NCBI RefSeq assembly: GCF_021390935.1
Contig: NZ_JAJPUI010000015.1
Location: 1-64,000, forward strand
Length of the DNA: 64,000 nt
Reading direction: 5' to 3'
DNA from: Streptomyces sp. CC228A
GTDB lineage: Bacteria; Actinomycetota; Actinomycetes; Streptomycetales; Streptomycetaceae
Shown here: in pieces, positions 42,489 to 51,000 of the stretch
Layout: every line of letters starts with the position of its first letter
Position numbering within the stretch: position 1 is the stretch's first letter
Translations under genes and position numbers: made by a program
The notes under the pieces: model-generated
Database searches by the model: none
Seen by the model: only the letters and a program-made list of their open reading frames with translations
Told to the model about the DNA's origin: nothing

Positions 42489-42600
42489 GTAGCTGTTGTC
42501 GTACCGAACCTGAGGGCGGTGTTTTCGCTGGTCAGGCATAGGTTCGGTGCTCCCGTGGGAGGGGTGGCCTGTCGTGTCATCGTTCCTGGGGAGGCCGTGG

Positions 42601-43146
42601 ATGCCGTCGGTCGTGGGGTTGCTCGAACAGCGTGAGCTGGGTGCTCGCCGTCGCGTGGACGAGTTGCGGGAGGAGGCCGACCGCGTCCAGGCCGAGCTGG
42701 TCGTGGCCGAGCGGGAATGGAAGGAGTGGGTCATCGCCCGCTCGCGGGTCGGCGAGGTGCTGGGTCCGGTGGACGAGACCGAGGACTACGCCCGGACCGA
42801 ACGGGCAGTGCCGGCCCAGGGGCAGGCAGGGGAGGCATCATCGGTGTCGATGGCGGCGAAGCCGAAGTCGCAGGTGCCGGTGTGGCGTGAGGGGCTGGAG
42901 GTGTCCGTTCTGTCGATGGACTACCAGCGCATCCTGCAGGCCCTCGCGGACCGGCATCGCCTCCACCAAGGGCCTGTGACCTGCCAGGAGATGGCTGTCT
43001 TGTTCGGCCTGGACGCGGTGCCGGCCAAGGTGGAGGCGCTGCGGTCGAAGGCGAAGCGGCTGGTCGCGCGCGGCTGGCTGGCCGAGTCCGCGCCGGGCCG
43101 GTTCACCCTCGCACGGAGTGTGGCCGGGCCAGACGGCGGGTCATGA
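42601..43146 (+). CDS. IS passenger protein, coiled coil plus winged-helix-like domain, copy 1
   Basis: 181 residues from ATG 42601 (GGGGAGG upstream). The N-terminus (ELGARRRVDELREEADRVQAELVVAEREW) is a coiled coil. The C-terminal 75 residues (YQRILQALADRHRLHQGPVTCQEMAVLFGL, VEALRSKAKRLVARGWLAESAPGRFTLAR, in blocks) look like a winged helix. It may regulate the transposase or bind the ends. Its 3' end overlaps the transposase 3' end on the opposite strand by 44 bp. An identical gene is at 45762-46307 and a relic at 36559. Confidence 0.8.
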   Translation: MPSVVGLLEQRELGARRRVDELREEADRVQAELVVAEREWKEWVIARSRVGEVLGPVDETEDYARTERAVPAQGQAGEASSVSMAAKPKSQVPVWREGLEVSVLSMDYQRILQALADRHRLHQGPVTCQEMAVLFGLDAVPAKVEALRSKAKRLVARGWLAESAPGRFTLARSVAGPDGGS

Positions 43147-43894
43147 TCATGGTCATCGACCAGTAGACCATCGCCTCGGCGCTGGTGGTGCGGCGTTCGA
43201 AGTCGCGCACCAGGCGGCGGCTTCGCATCAGGTGCGCGAAGAGCCGCTCGACGATCCACCGCTTGGGCAGCACCACGAACCCCTTGACGTCATCGCTGCG
43301 TCTGACGATCGCCAGAACCAGTGCGAACGCGGCCAGGCAGTGCCCGACGAGGCTGCCGGTGTAGCCGCCGTCGGCCCAGACGAGTTCCAGCCGGTGGCGG
43401 GCGTCGGCGACCTGGGCGAGCAGAACCTTCGCGGCGGCACGGTCTCCGATGTCCGCGCTTGTGACCATGACGCCCAGCAGTAGGCCGAGGGTGTCGACCA
43501 CGACGTGCCGCTTGCGGCCGTTGACCAGTTTGCCGCCGTCGAAGCCACGGCTGTCGGCACCGACGACGGCGTCTGCCTTGACGGACTGCGAGTCGATCAC
43601 ACCGGCCGTCGGCTCCACATCCCGGCCCGCCTTCCGGCGGACCCGGTCGCGCAGCCGGTCGTGGAACTCCCTGACCAGTACGTGGTCGCGCCAGCGGCGG
43701 AAGAAGGCGTAGACCCGGTCCCACGGCGGGAAGTCGGCTGGCATAGCACGCCACTTGACGCCGTTGTCCACGAGATAGCGGATCGCGTCCAGTATCGCCC
43801 GGTGGCAGTACGCCTCCGGCTGCCCGCCCCGGCCCCGCAGCCAGCCCGGCACCGGCAGGAGTGGCCGGACCACGGCCCACTCCGCGTCCGTCAT
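43103..43894 (-). CDS. IS5-family transposase, copy 1
   Basis: 263 residues from ATG 43894, preceded by CGGAGG. DUF4096-like N-terminus (MTDAEWAVVRPLLPVPGW, YLVDNGVKWRAMPADFPPWDRVY), then the DDE domain: GVIDSQSVKAD, LVWADGGYTGSL and RWIVERLFAHLMRSRRLVRDFE. The frame is open further upstream to 44020, which could extend the protein. Identical to 45014-45805. Confidence 0.9.
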   Translation of the reverse strand: MTDAEWAVVRPLLPVPGWLRGRGGQPEAYCHRAILDAIRYLVDNGVKWRAMPADFPPWDRVYAFFRRWRDHVLVREFHDRLRDRVRRKAGRDVEPTAGVIDSQSVKADAVVGADSRGFDGGKLVNGRKRHVVVDTLGLLLGVMVTSADIGDRAAAKVLLAQVADARHRLELVWADGGYTGSLVGHCLAAFALVLAIVRRSDDVKGFVVLPKRWIVERLFAHLMRSRRLVRDFERRTTSAEAMVYWSMTMIMTRRLARPHSVRG

Positions 43895-44160
43895 GTCCGA
43901 GGGATACCTCCGAACACGTTCCGGGTGATCGGCGGCATTCCCGAACCGGTGAGCGACGCAATCACACGACGGAGCAGCCGAGTTGAACTCCACCGGCGCG
44001 AGCACGTACAACTGCGGCAACAGGGTCTCCTGGATCTCGGTCGGCTTCGCAACCCCGAGCTACCAAGAGGCCCTGCCTTCATGCCCACGGCCGGCCGCGA
44101 TCACCCGATCGAGACTCCCGTTCGACGCCCACCCCTCAAGATCGGAACGACAACAGCTAC

Positions 44161-44435
44161 TGAGATACAGCGGTGATCTGGATGGCAGTGGTCTGCGGAT
44201 TGCTGAGTACGTAGCCCGCACGTACGGAGCCGAGTTGATCGCGATGGATGCATCGACGGTGCAGGAGGCGGGCCCTGAGCCGTCATCAGTCCCTTTGGCG
44301 CCAGCTCTTGGAGCGGGAGAGGCCACCGTGCGGGATGCCTTGAGGGCAGGCGGGCGGGTGGTCTTCCAGGAGCACGACGCTGTACTGCGCCAGGTGCTGG
44401 GAAAGGCTGAGTGCTGGCCGGAGGCAGGCCCGTGA
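44161..44435 (+). pseudogene. 3' part of a Wadjet JetD-like (DUF2399) gene, on an inverted segment
   Basis: Directly after the IS border the frame reads RYSGDLDGSGLRIAEYVARTYGAELIAMD to a stop at 44433-44435, resembling the HYHGDFDWPGLRIA block and C-terminus of DUF2399/TIGR02679 proteins. Joined to the minus-strand fragment at 46420-46930 through one shared TGA target, it restores an uninterrupted frame (DQGIHL-RYSGDL). JetD is the nuclease subunit of Wadjet plasmid-defence systems. The gene is broken and on the wrong strand relative to its 5' part. Confidence 0.8.
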
Positions 44436-44747
44436 GTATCATTCACGCCAAACGGCCACCAAGCCTGATGCCGTTCCAGGTGGAACCGGATGGCCGCAAG
44501 TAGGTCATCGACGGCACCCCGACGATCGGCCGCCCCGTGGCGGAAGACTTCGAGCCGGCGCGCGTGCTGACGGCACCTCAGCGAGGCGGAGTGCCCCCTC
44601 GGATGCTGTCCCGGCCGGAGCAGTGGGAGCCCGGTGCCTCGGCTCAGTTGAGAGGAAGCGGGCTCCCCCTCCCCGCATCTGTTGTGCCTTTCCGGCCGCC
44701 GGGAGGCAGAGGAGGCAAAAACGGATCCGCCGAAAGTTTTTTGCTAA
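44436..44747. other. Spacer between the two inverted IS5-type elements
   Basis: About 310 bases following the jetD-like stop. A plus-strand frame from 44537 (AEDFEPARVLTAPQRGG) has no recognisable domain and runs into the second IS. It is followed by a poly-T stretch (TTTTTT, 44737-44742). I see no intact gene. Confidence 0.5.
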
Positions 44748-45013
44748 GTAGCTGTTGTCGTTCCGATCTTGAGGGGTGGGCGTCGAACGGGAGTCTCGAT
44801 CGGGTGATCGCGGCCGGCCGTGGGCATGAAGGCAGGGCCTCTTGGTAGCTCGGGGTTGCGAAGCCGACCGAGATCCAGGAGACCCTGTTGCCGCAGTTGT
44901 ACGTGCTCGCGCCGGTGGAGTTCAACTCGGCTGCTCCGTCGTGTGATTGCGTCGCTCACCGGTTCGGGAATGCCGCCGATCACCCGGAACGTGTTCGGAG
45001 GTATCCCTCGGAC

Positions 45014-45805
45014 ATGACGGACGCGGAGTGGGCCGTGGTCCGGCCACTCCTGCCGGTGCCGGGCTGGCTGCGGGGCCGGGGCGGGCAGCCGGAGGCGTAC
45101 TGCCACCGGGCGATACTGGACGCGATCCGCTATCTCGTGGACAACGGCGTCAAGTGGCGTGCTATGCCAGCCGACTTCCCGCCGTGGGACCGGGTCTACG
45201 CCTTCTTCCGCCGCTGGCGCGACCACGTACTGGTCAGGGAGTTCCACGACCGGCTGCGCGACCGGGTCCGCCGGAAGGCGGGCCGGGATGTGGAGCCGAC
45301 GGCCGGTGTGATCGACTCGCAGTCCGTCAAGGCAGACGCCGTCGTCGGTGCCGACAGCCGTGGCTTCGACGGCGGCAAACTGGTCAACGGCCGCAAGCGG
45401 CACGTCGTGGTCGACACCCTCGGCCTACTGCTGGGCGTCATGGTCACAAGCGCGGACATCGGAGACCGTGCCGCCGCGAAGGTTCTGCTCGCCCAGGTCG
45501 CCGACGCCCGCCACCGGCTGGAACTCGTCTGGGCCGACGGCGGCTACACCGGCAGCCTCGTCGGGCACTGCCTGGCCGCGTTCGCACTGGTTCTGGCGAT
45601 CGTCAGACGCAGCGATGACGTCAAGGGGTTCGTGGTGCTGCCCAAGCGGTGGATCGTCGAGCGGCTCTTCGCGCACCTGATGCGAAGCCGCCGCCTGGTG
45701 CGCGACTTCGAACGCCGCACCACCAGCGCCGAGGCGATGGTCTACTGGTCGATGACCATGATCATGACCCGCCGTCTGGCCCGGCCACACTCCGTGCGAG
45801 GGTGA
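45014..45805 (+). CDS. IS5-family transposase, copy 2
   Basis: 263 residues, identical to the product of 43103-43894 (DUF4096-like N-terminus and DDE residues in DSQSVKAD, WADGGYTG and IVERLFAHL). It is intact, so the pair could be mobilised together with the 587 bp between them. Confidence 0.9.
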   Translation: MTDAEWAVVRPLLPVPGWLRGRGGQPEAYCHRAILDAIRYLVDNGVKWRAMPADFPPWDRVYAFFRRWRDHVLVREFHDRLRDRVRRKAGRDVEPTAGVIDSQSVKADAVVGADSRGFDGGKLVNGRKRHVVVDTLGLLLGVMVTSADIGDRAAAKVLLAQVADARHRLELVWADGGYTGSLVGHCLAAFALVLAIVRRSDDVKGFVVLPKRWIVERLFAHLMRSRRLVRDFERRTTSAEAMVYWSMTMIMTRRLARPHSVRG

Positions 45806-46307
45806 ACCGGCCCGGCGCGGACTCGGCCAGCCAGCCGCGCGCGACCAGCCGCTTCGCCTTCGACCGCAGCGCCTCCACCTTGGCCGGCACCGCGTCCAGG
45901 CCGAACAAGACAGCCATCTCCTGGCAGGTCACAGGCCCTTGGTGGAGGCGATGCCGGTCCGCGAGGGCCTGCAGGATGCGCTGGTAGTCCATCGACAGAA
46001 CGGACACCTCCAGCCCCTCACGCCACACCGGCACCTGCGACTTCGGCTTCGCCGCCATCGACACCGATGATGCCTCCCCTGCCTGCCCCTGGGCCGGCAC
46101 TGCCCGTTCGGTCCGGGCGTAGTCCTCGGTCTCGTCCACCGGACCCAGCACCTCGCCGACCCGCGAGCGGGCGATGACCCACTCCTTCCATTCCCGCTCG
46201 GCCACGACCAGCTCGGCCTGGACGCGGTCGGCCTCCTCCCGCAACTCGTCCACGCGACGGCGAGCACCCAGCTCACGCTGTTCGAGCAACCCCACGACCG
46301 ACGGCAT
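45762..46307 (-). CDS. IS passenger protein, copy 2
   Basis: 181 residues, identical to 42601-43146: coiled coil then winged-helix-like C-terminus. It again overlaps the transposase 3' end by 44 bp in antisense. Its conservation in both copies shows it travels as part of the element. Confidence 0.8.
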   Translation of the reverse strand: MPSVVGLLEQRELGARRRVDELREEADRVQAELVVAEREWKEWVIARSRVGEVLGPVDETEDYARTERAVPAQGQAGEASSVSMAAKPKSQVPVWREGLEVSVLSMDYQRILQALADRHRLHQGPVTCQEMAVLFGLDAVPAKVEALRSKAKRLVARGWLAESAPGRFTLARSVAGPDGGS

Positions 46308-46419
46308 CCACGGCCTCCCCAGGAACGATGACACGACAGGCCACCCCTCCCACGGGAGCACCGAACCTATGCCTGACCAGCGAAAACACCGCCCTCAGGT
46401 TCGGTACGACAACAGCTAC

Positions 46420-46930
46420 TCAGGTGGATCCCCTGGTCGACCGCGAGCTGCAGGAGGGTGTGGTCGACGCTGCCGAGCTGACCGCTGGTACATGCCAGCG
46501 GGCCGGGGCTGTCACAGGCCATGGCGGCTTCTAGGACCGAGGGGTTCTCGACCACAGTGAGCACCTGGGGCGCGAGCGTCGGCGGGGTGTGGGTCAGGTC
46601 GAGCAGGGTCAGGGCTACGGGCGTGGCCACCTCTCGTAGCCGCCGGTCCACTGGCCCGTCGCCCACAGCCTGCACCTGATACAGCAGCACGGTGGCCGAC
46701 AGCCGGTCGGCGATCACTCCGTAGTCGGCGAGCAGCACCCGGACCAGGTCGGGGCGGCTGGGCTCGGGGCGCTTGGCCAGTTCGGCGACTGCTGCCACCA
46801 GTCGGGCGCCGGCGGTGGTGTCCAGGTCGAAGTAGTGCGGGTCGCCCGCGCAGTCGTGCGAGAGCTTCGCCAGAGAGACCGCGGGACTGTGCGGCAGCTG
46901 GGAGGTGGCGGCGGCCAGGGCGTCAGGCCC
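46420..46930 (-). pseudogene. Central fragment of a Wadjet JetD-like (DUF2399/TIGR02679) gene
   Basis: The minus-strand frame begins after an in-frame TAG (46931-46933) and reads LPHSPAVSLAKLSHDC, DPHYFDLDTTAGARLVAAVAELAKR, DLVRVLLADYGVIADRLSATVLLYQV, LTVVENPSVLEAAMACDSPGPLACTSGQ, ending at the IS border in VDQGIHL. The ENPSVLEAA and CTSGQ blocks are typical of DUF2399 proteins, annotated as JetD of type I Wadjet. Its N-terminus is lost to a HIT-like chimera; its C-terminus is at 44161-44435. No jetA, jetB or jetC is in the window. Confidence 0.8.
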
Positions 46931-47384
46931 CTACGGGCGGGGCGTCGGCGTACTCCGTGCCCGGCTCCGGCGGGATCGGCTCTCCGGTGACGGCGTCCGT
47001 GCAGTAGGCGTCGAAGATCTCGGCCCGGTTGAGCGGGTGGGCGGTGCAGTGGCGCAGTCGCCAGCCGAGGACCCGGGAGGTGTCGTCCGCGTACCGGGTG
47101 CGCACGACCGCGCCGCCGGGGCGGCTGGACGTCAGGGACAGCAGGGCGATCACGTCCAGGGCGGCCTCCGCATCCACCTCGGTGTCGTCGCCGAGGTTGT
47201 GGAACGGCAGGGCCCGCTCGGCCGAGCGGGCGCGGTGAAGGACTAGGAGGTGGCCTTCGGTGCAGCCGCCGCTGCGGGGCACGATCGCGAGGGTGTCGGC
47301 CCACTCGCGGACGATCTGTGCCGGGGCGGCGTCGTGGACGATCTGGCAGAACGGGCAGTCGAGCCGCGGGTGCTTGCCGGGCAC
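46923..47384 (-). CDS. Chimeric gene: truncated HIT-domain start joined to an unrelated C-terminus
   Basis: 153 residues from GTG 47384. Residues 9-50 match the start of a HIT hydrolase (CPFCQIVHDAAPAQIVREWADTLAIVPRSGGCTEGHLLVLHRA), but the HxHxH active site is absent. From about residue 65 the sequence changes to DTEVDAEAALDVIALLSLTSSRPGGAVVRTRYADD and CTAHPLNRAEIFDAYCTDAVTG, a different, unrecognised protein end. It looks like an in-frame fusion of two gene remnants; it may or may not be expressed. Confidence 0.55.
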   Translation of the reverse strand: MPGKHPRLDCPFCQIVHDAAPAQIVREWADTLAIVPRSGGCTEGHLLVLHRARSAERALPFHNLGDDTEVDAEAALDVIALLSLTSSRPGGAVVRTRYADDTSRVLGWRLRHCTAHPLNRAEIFDAYCTDAVTGEPIPPEPGTEYADAPPVGA

Positions 47385-47484
47385 CGGGGGCCAGTCGATG
47401 TGGTGGTGGGTGACCGCGACACGGGTCGCCTGCCCTCTGCGTGCGTCGGCCGACCGCTTCGGCGAGGGCGGGTGCGCGGTGGCA

Positions 47485-47715
47485 TCGGTACCAGCATTTC
47501 ACCAGGAGCTGGACCGGGCGGCCGTACGCGGCAGTGAGCAGGGCGGTGAGCTCGTGCACGGCGTCGTCGACGATGCGGGCCGCACCCAGCGTCGCCAGGA
47601 CGTAGTCGCGTATGCCGGCGTCCCGGTCTGGCCCGATCCGGCCGCGCACGGCCTGGAGCCGGACCTGTCGGACCTGATCGTCGTCCACGCCATCACCGGG
47701 GACGTTCTCTAGCCA
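47485..47715 (-). pseudogene. Fragment of an unrecognised gene
   Basis: The minus-strand frame DGVDDDQVRQVRLQAVRGRIGPDRDAG, IRDYVLATLGAARIVDDAVHELTALLTAAYGRPVQLLVKCWYR (in parts) has strong third-position GC and coding character, but no clear start and no sensible continuation. It is another truncated plasmid gene. Confidence 0.45.
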
Positions 47716-48062
47716 GTCTGCTCGCGTTGTTTGCAGTCCTGCCGACGGCCTTCTGAGCACGGCAACGGGTTGACGATCAGCTTCAGGAGGTGGGGCTGTC
47801 AAAACCGATGTCAGGCCGAGGGGGATGAGCGACAGTTGGGTTCGCTGGGGCGGTGTCATGAAGTGGACATCCACGTCGCACACCGAATACCGAGTCCGCC
47901 ACTACCCATCATGGTGGCGCAGATCACAAAGCAATGGGGAACCGTGCAGTGGATCTTGTGGCTATCTGTACCAGTTGGTGCCCTTTTCGTCGTCGATACG
48001 TTCACATCGGCGCCGCATAAGTGGTTCAGATGTGAATGCCCACAGAGATCTAAGGAATCCGA
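47716..48062. other. Promoter region of the RHS gene
   Basis: About 350 bases of lower GC than the rest of the window. A plus-strand frame ending at 48066 has one hydrophobic stretch (VQWILWLSVPVGALFVV) but no supported start. The AT-richer DNA probably holds the promoter of the large gene that follows. Confidence 0.4.
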
Positions 48063-51000
48063 ATGACTCACATACCCTCCTTAAGAGGGCATAGGCGAAC
48101 CCGGCTCAGAAGGGGTTACCGCTACATAGCGAGCAGTCTTTCCCTGGCGTTGGCCGTCACTCTACTGGATGGCACGAGCTCGGCCATGGCGGAGTCGCGG
48201 CAGGTGTCCGCTGCGCCGAAGAAGGGAGCGGTCACTCAGGCAGCTGACATTCCGTCAGCGCGTGTGGCGGCACGGTTGTCGGGCAAGCGGGTAGAGGCGC
48301 TGTCGGAGCGGACGGATACCTCGACGACCTGGGTAAACAAGGATGGCTCGCTCACCACGGAGCTGACTGCCGGACCGACCCGTTTCCAGGACCCAGCCAC
48401 CGGTCGCTGGCGTGACGTCGACGTCGAACTCGCTGCCGCACCAGACGGATCCGTGGTCTCGAAGGCCCACCCGCGCGGGCTGAAGCTGGCGGGCAGGACC
48501 GGTACCAAGGCCACGTCGCTGAAGGCGGCTCAGGCGACACCGGCCACCGACCTGGTGACGTTGGGCGCGGGGGACGAGCAGATCACACTGCAGTGGCGTG
48601 GTGGTCTGCCAGCCCCGAAGCTGGACGGCACGCGCGCCACGTATGCCGAAGCCGTGCCTGCCGCGGACGTGGTGGTGGAGGCGACGCGTACCGGGTTCGA
48701 GCAGTTCGTCGAGGTGAAGGCCAAGCCCGCGGCCGGGTTCTCGTACACACTGCCGCTGAAGACCAAGGGTTTGAAGGTCACCCAGCAGGCCGACGGCAGT
48801 GTTCTGTTCACCGACAAGAAGTCCAAGAAGAGCGCTGTTATGCCGGCCCCGGTGATGTGGGACGCCACCGTCGACAAAGCCTCTGGTGAGCACACCCGTC
48901 GGGGCAAGGTCGGCATGAAGGTCGTCCAAACCAAGGGCGGCGTGGACCTGGTCATCACGCCCGACGCGGCGTTCCTGGCCGACCCGGCCACGAAGTATCC
49001 GGTCACGGTCGACCCGTCGACGTCGTCGCTGGGTAATCTGTTCGACACCTACGTGCAGCAGGGTGAGACGGTCGACTGGTCGGCCGACACCGAACTCGAC
49101 CTCGGCAACCCGGGTACGAAGAACGCGGACGGCACCTACCGTATCGCGCGCTCGTTCATCACCTGGAACACGGCACCGGTCGCGGACGCCCTGGTCTCCA
49201 GCGCGAAGCTGTCGCTGTGGAACTTCCACTCGGCCAACTACAGCAGCACCGCCGGGTGTACGGCCGAGCCTTGGGAGGTATGGACGGCGAACAACGCCTC
49301 CACTACCTCGCGGTGGACAAACCAGCCGGCGATGGTGACCAAGATGGCCACCTCCACTGAGACCAAGGGCAATCCGTCGTGTACCGCGGACGGGTGGATC
49401 AACGCGGACGTCACCAACCTGGTGCAGCACTGGGCGAACGAAAAGTGGTCCTACTCCGGTATGGGCCTGCGTGCCTCTTCCGAGACCACGTCGCTGCAGT
49501 GGAAGCGGGTCAACTCCGCTAACGCCGCCTCCAACGTGCCCAAGCTGACGGTCACGTACAACTACCGCCCGAGGACCGGCACGAAGCAGGAAGCCGGTGC
49601 GCCGTACTTCTCCTACGGCGGTGCCTATGTGGTGAACAGCGTGACACCGACGCTGCGCGACACCTTCGTCGACGCGAACGGTGACAAGGTCAACGGCACT
49701 TTCCAGATCTTCGACTCGGCCTCCAATACCCAGGTCGGCAACGTTCTGGTATCGCCGTGGGTGAACTCCGGGCAGGTCGCTTCCGTGACCGTCCCGGCGG
49801 GAGTGCTGACCAACGGCAAGACGTACAAGTTCCGCACCAGCCCTTACGACGGCACGCATTACAACCTGGGCTGGTCGGAGTGGAAGACCTTCACGGTCGA
49901 CACCTCCGCCCCGTCCGCCCCGACGGGGATCACATCGACGGACTACCCGTCGACCGCATGGGTCAAGGGAGCCGGCCAGGCAGGCACGTTCAATGTGACC
50001 CCGCCCGCTGCGGACCACCAGTGGCTGGAGTGGTCCCTGGACGGCGTGACCTGGACCAAGGTGACCACCAGCGGCGCGAGCGGTGCCAAGGCCATCACGG
50101 TCACCCCGCCCAAGGACGGTACCCATACCTTGCAGGTGCGGTCGGTCGACAAGGCGGACAACAAGTCCGAGGCGATCGAGTACACCTTCCACGCCGGCCC
50201 CGGCGGATTCGTCCAGCCCAGCGAGGGCGAACGCACCGCACGCCGTCTGCCACTGGCGGCCGAGGCCGACAGCGCCAAGTACGACAAGGTGTCCTTCTCC
50301 TGGAGGCGTTCCGAAGCTGACCCATGGGTGCAGATCCCCGCAGGTCACGTAACCTCCGACGGGACGCCATTGACTGCTTGGCCAGTCTCGATGACGGGGG
50401 GCAAGAACGCTCCCCTGGTCTGGAACACCACAGACACCGTCAACCCCGACGGCACCGTCCAGATCAAGGCCGACTTCACCGGCCCCGGTGGCACAGGTGC
50501 CACCCAGCCTCTCTCCGCCGTTGTCGACCGCAACGCGACCAGTGCCACGTCCGAGCAGGTCGGCCCGGGTTCGCTGAACTTGCTCACTGGCGACTACACG
50601 CTGTCCGCCGACGACGCTTCGGCGTTCGGCATGTCACTCTCCCGCACTGCCTCCTCCCGCACCCCCGATAGCGGGGACAAGCAAGAGGGCCAGGTACCGA
50701 TCTTCGGTAAGGAGTGGGTCTCCGGCGTGGTCGCCGAGGCCACCGCGTCCGACTACTCTCACATCCGCCGGATCTCCGACACTGCCGTCGCCGTCGTCGA
50801 CTCCGAGGACAACGAGACGCACTTCACAGCGAACGCGGCCAAGACGGCCTGGATTCCCGAGGTGGGGTCTGAGTCTCTGACCCTCACGGGCAGTGTGACC
50901 AGCTCGTTCACGCTCTCGGACACCAAGGGAACGGTCACCTCGTTCACCAAGCCGGACGCGACCGCCACCACTTGGCAGGTTTCCTCCACGCTCCTGAACG

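Larger units (their letters stand above)
42489..44160. mobile_element. IS5-type element with passenger gene, copy 1 (1,672 bp)
   Basis: Terminal inverted repeats GTAGCTGTTGTCGT (42489) and ACGACAACAGCTAC (ending 44160) match over about 27 bases with three or four mismatches. TGA flanks both sides (42486-42488 and 44161-44163), consistent with the TNA targets of IS427/IS1031-type elements. The element carries a transposase (minus) and a passenger gene (plus) in convergent orientation. An inverted copy of the same length lies at 44748-46419. Confidence 0.92.
44748..46419. mobile_element. IS5-type element with passenger gene, copy 2 (1,672 bp, inverted)
   Basis: Same length and encoded proteins as copy 1, in opposite orientation. 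The ends GTAGCTG (44748) and CAGCTAC (46419) are intact. Flanks are TAA on the left and TCA on the right. The mismatch is explained if the inner 587-bp segment was inverted: its far end TGA (44161-44163) reads TCA when flipped and then matches the right flank. Confidence 0.92.

Noticed and set aside
42489..46419. Classical composite transposon carrying cargo
   Set aside because: The two IS copies are inverted and intact, but the 587 bp between them are only the 3' part of the gene broken by the element. The flanks indicate inversion, not transposition of a unit.
47731..48066. Plus-strand ORF with one hydrophobic stretch before the RHS gene
   Set aside because: No supported start or ribosome-binding site, the region is AT-richer and promoter-like, and most of the frame is low quality.
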